Origin: an uncultured Eubacteriales bacterium
Lineage (GTDB): Bacteria > Bacillota > Clostridia > Oscillospirales > Acutalibacteraceae
Reading direction: 5' to 3'
Length of the DNA: 10,146 nucleotides
Assembly (NCBI GenBank): GCA_934486915.1
Contig: CAKSRC010000040.1
Span: 1-10,146 of the forward strand
Below are positions 7,070 through 10,146 of the stretch, piece after piece (within the stretch, counting starts at the first letter, position 1; each line of letters starts with the position of its first letter). A model generated the notes under the pieces. That model worked only from the letters and a program-made list of their open reading frames with translations. It was not told the DNA's origin and ran no database searches. The position numbers were made by a program, and so were the translations under genes.

Positions 7070-8572
7070 TTGAGACAAAAAAATTCTATTAAAAATATTA
7101 TATCAACTATAATTCCATATTTTGTTTTAACGTTACTTGGTTTTTTCAGGGTTCGTGCATATCTAGACACCCTTGGTCAGGATATATACTCGTTAAATCA
7201 GCTTTTTTTTCAGATTTTCTCATATATATCTATAGTCGAAGCTGGAGCAGGTGCGCTGGTTACGCAGCTTTACTATCAAGCTCTCGTTGACAAAGATAAA
7301 GATAAAATAAATATAATATATACTTCATCTAAGTACACGTTGAGAAAGATAGCCGTTATCATTTTGGCTATAGGTACCGGTGTCTCATTCTTTCTAAACT
7401 TTCTTACCAATAATGGGTTGTCGTTACAGTATATGCAAATAGCATTTATACTCTATTTAGTTAGAAGTGTCTTAGAGTATCTAATGTTATCGCCAAGATT
7501 TATATTGCAAGCAGACCAGAAAATATACAAGATAAATACGATGTTAAATATATACAAATTAGCAGAAATCATTATCGAAATTATTCTGTTAGAAATAGGC
7601 GTAGATTACCTAATGATTTTAGCAGGAACTATAGTCATAAGAACTGTATCGTATTACTTTACCAACAGAAGGATATTTAAAGAATACAGTTGGCTTAAAT
7701 CCGTACCTAAAGAAGATTGTATAAAAATCAAAGGCATGCAAAACGTTTTTTCTCATAAGATTGCCGGTGCCGTTTACTCTAATACAGATATATTATTAAT
7801 TTCTTCCTTTCTTACCACAACAGCTGTAACCGTTTATTCTTCTTACAATTTTATTATAAAGTTTATGGATGATCTTTGTTATATGTGTGCATCATCTATC
7901 GCGCCTAGTATGGGTAACGTAATGGTAAAAGAAAAACTTTCCCAAAAAAGAAATATCTTTGAAGAAATCAATATACTATTTCTCTCTTTAGCAATGTGCA
8001 TATCAATAACTCTTTACAGTGTTATTTCGCCCTTTATAAAAATTTGGTTAGGTGAGAATTATATATTAGACAATTTTTCTCTAGCTTTAATGTTATTTTC
8101 TCTTTTTCATTTTATTGCAAAAAGACCAACACATATGGTTAATGAAGTTTGTAATCTCTTTAAAGATACACAAAAAATTGTTATTATTGAAGCCGGTCTA
8201 AACTTAGTTTTTTCTCTGATATTAATATATAGAATGGGGATTTCCGGCGTTATTTTGGCAACGGTGTTGTCAACCCTATTAACTAACTTTTGGGCATTCC
8301 CGTATGTAATCTATAATAAAACCTTAGAGCAAAAACCCTTTAAATATTATTATAGGTACTTGTTTTCAGTATTTATATCAATTATATTTTGTTTTTTAAG
8401 CGATAAATTTGTGAAAATAAATAGCGAAAATTACCTTTACTGGTTTTTAAACTCAGCTGCCTATTTTTTAATAGTCTGTATAATAGTTTTTTCAATAAAT
8501 TTTATTACATCAAAAGACTTTAGATCAATAGTCTCCAAGGGTTTGAATCTTATGAAAAATTACAACAATTAA
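7070..8572 (+). CDS. Wzx-like polysaccharide flippase
   Basis: This is a 500-residue polytopic membrane protein of the MOP superfamily (polysaccharide_synt type). It is predicted to flip undecaprenyl-linked repeat units across the cytoplasmic membrane. Hydrophobic segments run through the whole length, consistent with the 12-14 helices usual in the family. The N-terminal part, with a GFFRVRAYLDTLGQDIYSLNQ-like stretch and the EAGAGALVTQLYYQAL region, is typical of Gram-positive Wzx proteins. The start is TTG: AAAGGA (7053-7058) overlaps the previous stop and is 11 bases upstream, and an ATG at 7058 runs into a stop after three codons. It is 15 bases from the GT2 gene. Its presence beside a Wzy-like gene points to Wzx/Wzy assembly instead of ABC export. 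Confidence 0.88.
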   Translation: MRQKNSIKNIISTIIPYFVLTLLGFFRVRAYLDTLGQDIYSLNQLFFQIFSYISIVEAGAGALVTQLYYQALVDKDKDKINIIYTSSKYTLRKIAVIILAIGTGVSFFLNFLTNNGLSLQYMQIAFILYLVRSVLEYLMLSPRFILQADQKIYKINTMLNIYKLAEIIIEIILLEIGVDYLMILAGTIVIRTVSYYFTNRRIFKEYSWLKSVPKEDCIKIKGMQNVFSHKIAGAVYSNTDILLISSFLTTTAVTVYSSYNFIIKFMDDLCYMCASSIAPSMGNVMVKEKLSQKRNIFEEINILFLSLAMCISITLYSVISPFIKIWLGENYILDNFSLALMLFSLFHFIAKRPTHMVNEVCNLFKDTQKIVIIEAGLNLVFSLILIYRMGISGVILATVLSTLLTNFWAFPYVIYNKTLEQKPFKYYYRYLFSVFISIIFCFLSDKFVKINSENYLYWFLNSAAYFLIVCIIVFSINFITSKDFRSIVSKGLNLMKNYNN

Positions 8573-8574
8573 AT

Positions 8575-8586
8575 AGTGTTCACACT
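8575..8586. repeat. short inverted repeat after the flippase gene
   Basis: AGTGTTCACACT has two 5-base arms (AGTGT, ACACT) around TC, just after the flippase stop codon. It is too short and has no T tract, so it is not a terminator. It could be a protein-binding site or chance. Confidence 0.25.
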
Positions 8587-8617
8587 TGTATCCAAATAAT
8601 ATGTTGAGAGTTCATGA

Positions 8618-8773
8618 GTGACGGAAAGGAACTTTGATTTTTTAAGTTCTTATTGCGAAGATGTTTATTTACCAAAAACTCCAGAAACTCCAACAGCACA
8701 AATAAAACAAGACTTATATCAAGAAAATATATCCCACAACGCTTTTAATACAACTAATATTACAAGAAGGTAG
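8618..8773 (+). CDS. orphan small reading frame, possible gene remnant
   Basis: A 51-codon frame fills most of the 206-base gap between the flippase and the TagB-like gene. It runs from a GTG (8618) to a TAG (8773), begins VTERNFDFLSSYCEDVYLPK and is rich in Thr, Asn and Gln towards the end. GAGAG at 8606-8610 is seven bases upstream. The composition is protein-like, with charged and polar residues well spread. In-frame stops lie just upstream (TAA 8597, TGA 8615). There is no signal peptide or membrane segment, and I recognise no family. It may be a real small protein, the decayed end of a lost polysaccharide gene, or chance. Its stop lies five bases before the next start and its last codons carry that gene's ribosome binding site. 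Confidence 0.35.
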   Translation: MTERNFDFLSSYCEDVYLPKTPETPTAQIKQDLYQENISHNAFNTTNITRR

Positions 8774-8778
8774 AATGC

Positions 8779-9894
8779 ATGAAAAAATTACTTTCATTAC
8801 TTTTAAATTTCATTTTTAAGTTTACTAAGATACAGAATAATAAAATAATTTTTGAATCAGGACGAATGCGCGTTGATGATAATCCCTTAGTGCTATATAA
8901 GTATATTAAAGCTAATCATCCTAATCAGTTTAGAACCATATGGATCGTAAAAAAAGGGACAGATGTATCTATGCTTAATAAGGGTGATTATTATTACAAT
9001 AGAACTTTAATGGCATATTACCATCTTGCAACGTCAAAATACTGGATTAGAAGTCAATCACTAGCATCAATAGTCAAAAAAAGAAAGGGACAAACTTATA
9101 TCCAACTTTGGCACGGAGCATTCCCAGTTAAAAAAATGGGATATGACATTAATAATGATGAGTATAGGCCTCCAATGGAACATGTAAAAGACTGGGATTA
9201 TCTTGTATCTCCACATAAGTATTTTTCACAGATAATGAGATCTTCCACCGGATATGATAACAAAATTTTAATTTTAGGTGAAGCCCGCACCGATTCAATT
9301 AAGAACACTACTGATGAATACATAAATGAAATCAAACAACGACTTAACATTACAGACAGTGAAAAGAAAGTAGTTCTCTACGCACCTACCTTTAGGGATT
9401 ACGAACTTAAAAATGATAAGTTAAATCTAAAAATAAATAAATTGGCCGGTAATTCCAATATTTTAGTTCTTTTAAGAGTACATCCCCTGATAAATAACCT
9501 GTTGAAGGAAACCAAACTTGACGGCAATATAATAAATGTATCGGATTATCCTGATATAACCGACCTTTTCCTCATTACAGATATCCTTATAACTGATTAT
9601 TCGTCAGTTATAGAGGATTTTGCTTTGTTGGAAAGGCCTATTGTGTTCTATGCATACGATTACGATGAATACGTTAAATGCCGAGGAGGATTCTATTTAG
9701 ACTATAAAAAAGATCTTCCGGGACCAATTGCATATACTGAAGAACAATTAATAGAAATAATAGATAACATCGATAATATTGCACAAGAATACAAACCACT
9801 ATTAGCCCGGTTTAACGAAAAATATAACATAAATAATGACGGCAAAGTCTGTGAAAGAATCACTAACGAAATAATAAAAGGCGGATTTAAATAA
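8779..9894 (+). CDS. TagB/TagF-like CDP-glycerol glycerophosphotransferase
   Basis: This enzyme of the Glyphos_transf family would transfer glycerol phosphate (or a related polyol phosphate) from a CDP-activated donor to a lipid-linked acceptor on the inner membrane face. At 371 residues it is the size of the primase TagB and about half of the polymerase TagF. Motifs in order are FESGRMRVDDNP (25-36), QLWHGAFPVKKMGYD (109-123) with the family's conserved WHG, YAPTFRDY (201-208), RVHP (233-236), ITDYSSVIEDFALL (271-284) with the conserved DYSS, and a YDEY/RGGFY segment. AAGAAGG (8764-8770) is eight bases before ATG. It is the last gene before a terminator and is set apart from the flippase by 206 bases. 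Glycerol versus ribitol phosphate cannot be decided from sequence. Confidence 0.88.
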   Translation: MKKLLSLLLNFIFKFTKIQNNKIIFESGRMRVDDNPLVLYKYIKANHPNQFRTIWIVKKGTDVSMLNKGDYYYNRTLMAYYHLATSKYWIRSQSLASIVKKRKGQTYIQLWHGAFPVKKMGYDINNDEYRPPMEHVKDWDYLVSPHKYFSQIMRSSTGYDNKILILGEARTDSIKNTTDEYINEIKQRLNITDSEKKVVLYAPTFRDYELKNDKLNLKINKLAGNSNILVLLRVHPLINNLLKETKLDGNIINVSDYPDITDLFLITDILITDYSSVIEDFALLERPIVFYAYDYDEYVKCRGGFYLDYKKDLPGPIAYTEEQLIEIIDNIDNIAQEYKPLLARFNEKYNINNDGKVCERITNEIIKGGFK

Positions 9895-9905
9895 AACGTT
9901 TTATT
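9890..9905. repeat. perfect 16-bp palindrome over the stop codon
   Basis: AATAAAACGTTTTATT is its own reverse complement and spans the stop codon of the TagB-like gene. As RNA it would give only an AT stem of six pairs with an ACGT loop. It might be a weak 3' hairpin or a binding site for a dimeric protein. Confidence 0.5.
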
Positions 9906-9929
9906 GCTAATGTAGAGAGAGCACAAGAT

Positions 9930-9961
9930 AAAAAAGGGAGCAAATAAGTTCCCCGTTTTTT
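9930..9961 (+). terminator. intrinsic terminator of the operon
   Basis: GGGAGC (9936-9941) pairs with GTTCCC (9948-9953) around the loop AAATAA, using one G-T pair. Below it, six A (9930-9935) can pair with six T (9956-9961) across a two-base bulge (CG, 9954-9955). The T run also serves as the release tract. It sits 35 bases after the last stop codon and before the next promoter, where an operon terminator is expected. Confidence 0.7.
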
Positions 9962-10029
9962 ATTGCACAAAGGCGTAAAAAGAGGTTTTTTCGAGAACTT
10001 TCACATATGAAGGTGGCAAGCAATAAAAA
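9957..10029. repeat. 10-bp inverted repeat enclosing a small hairpin
   Basis: TTTTTATTGC (9957-9966) is the exact reverse complement of GCAATAAAAA (10020-10029). Between them, ACTTTCA (9997-10003) pairs with TGAAGGT (10008-10014) around CATA. A third related copy, TTTTATTGC, lies at 9899-9907. No gene is visible in 9962-10039. Confidence 0.5.
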
Positions 10030-10039
10030 TATCTAATCA

Positions 10040-10068
10040 TTGATATTTAATAACAAATTCGCTATAAT
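10040..10068 (+). promoter_or_regulatory. sigma-A promoter of the next gene
   Basis: TTGATA (10040-10045) and TATAAT (10063-10068) are separated by 17 bases: a five-of-six -35 box and a perfect -10 box. Transcription would begin near 10075, giving a leader of about 40 bases before the ATG at 10114. Confidence 0.85.
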
Positions 10069-10113
10069 ATAAGAATTTTAAGTCTTAGTAAATATGTCTT
10101 AGGTGGGAGAGTT

Positions 10114-10146
10114 ATGGTGTTAGATAATGTTCTTAAAGTAGGTCCT
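10114..10146 (+). CDS. partial CDS, start of the next gene
   Basis: ATG at 10114 opens a frame that continues to the window end (MVLDNVLKVGP, 11 codons). AGGTGGGAG (10101-10109) gives a good ribosome binding site, and a near-consensus promoter lies upstream. The fragment is too short to assign. Having its own promoter after a terminator, it is a separate transcription unit. Confidence 0.6.
   Translation, partial: MVLDNVLKVGP

Noticed and set aside
10007..10036. 9-codon frame ATG AAG GTG ... TAA before the last promoter
   Set aside because: It is too short, has no ribosome binding site and lies in an inverted-repeat region.

Overview
The window looks like a low-GC Gram-positive genome (Bacillota, probably clostridial). 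Coding DNA is strongly AT-rich. Shine-Dalgarno-like boxes precede almost every gene. TTG and GTG are used freely as starts (four of eight main genes). The TagA, MnaA and CDP-glycerol transferase families found here are hallmarks of Gram-positive wall polymers. I cannot name the species.

Layout. Positions 1-464 hold no convincing gene. They contain a 9-bp tandem repeat (63-134), then a GC-richer block (about 176-360) with several helices that I read as a candidate structured RNA, then a strong promoter (TTGACA-17-TACAAT, 445-473). From 519 to 9894 all genes lie on the plus strand: a GT32 glycosyltransferase, a GT4 glycosyltransferase, a TagA/WecG/CpsF transferase, a UDP-GlcNAc 2-epimerase (MnaA/WecB), a Wzy/O-antigen-ligase-like membrane protein, a GT2 glycosyltransferase and a Wzx-like flippase. 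A 206-base gap with a 51-codon orphan reading frame follows, and then a TagB/TagF-like glycerophosphotransferase. A terminator-like hairpin (9930-9961) ends the run. A second near-consensus promoter (TTGATA-17-TATAAT, 10040-10068) starts the next gene, of which only 11 codons are inside the window.

How the genes fit together (inference from family knowledge). MnaA supplies UDP-ManNAc, and TagA adds ManNAc to GlcNAc-PP-undecaprenol to form the disaccharide that primes wall teichoic acids. The GT32, GT4 and GT2 enzymes would extend a repeat unit on the lipid carrier, Wzx would flip it and the Wzy-like protein would polymerise or transfer it. The TagB-like enzyme would add glycerol phosphate from CDP-glycerol. 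No TagO, TagGH ABC exporter, TagD or LCP ligase is in the window. The locus therefore looks like a teichoic-acid-type linkage unit combined with a Wzx/Wzy-type assembly route, and it makes a surface polysaccharide of unknown structure. The least explained part is the structured 5' region.
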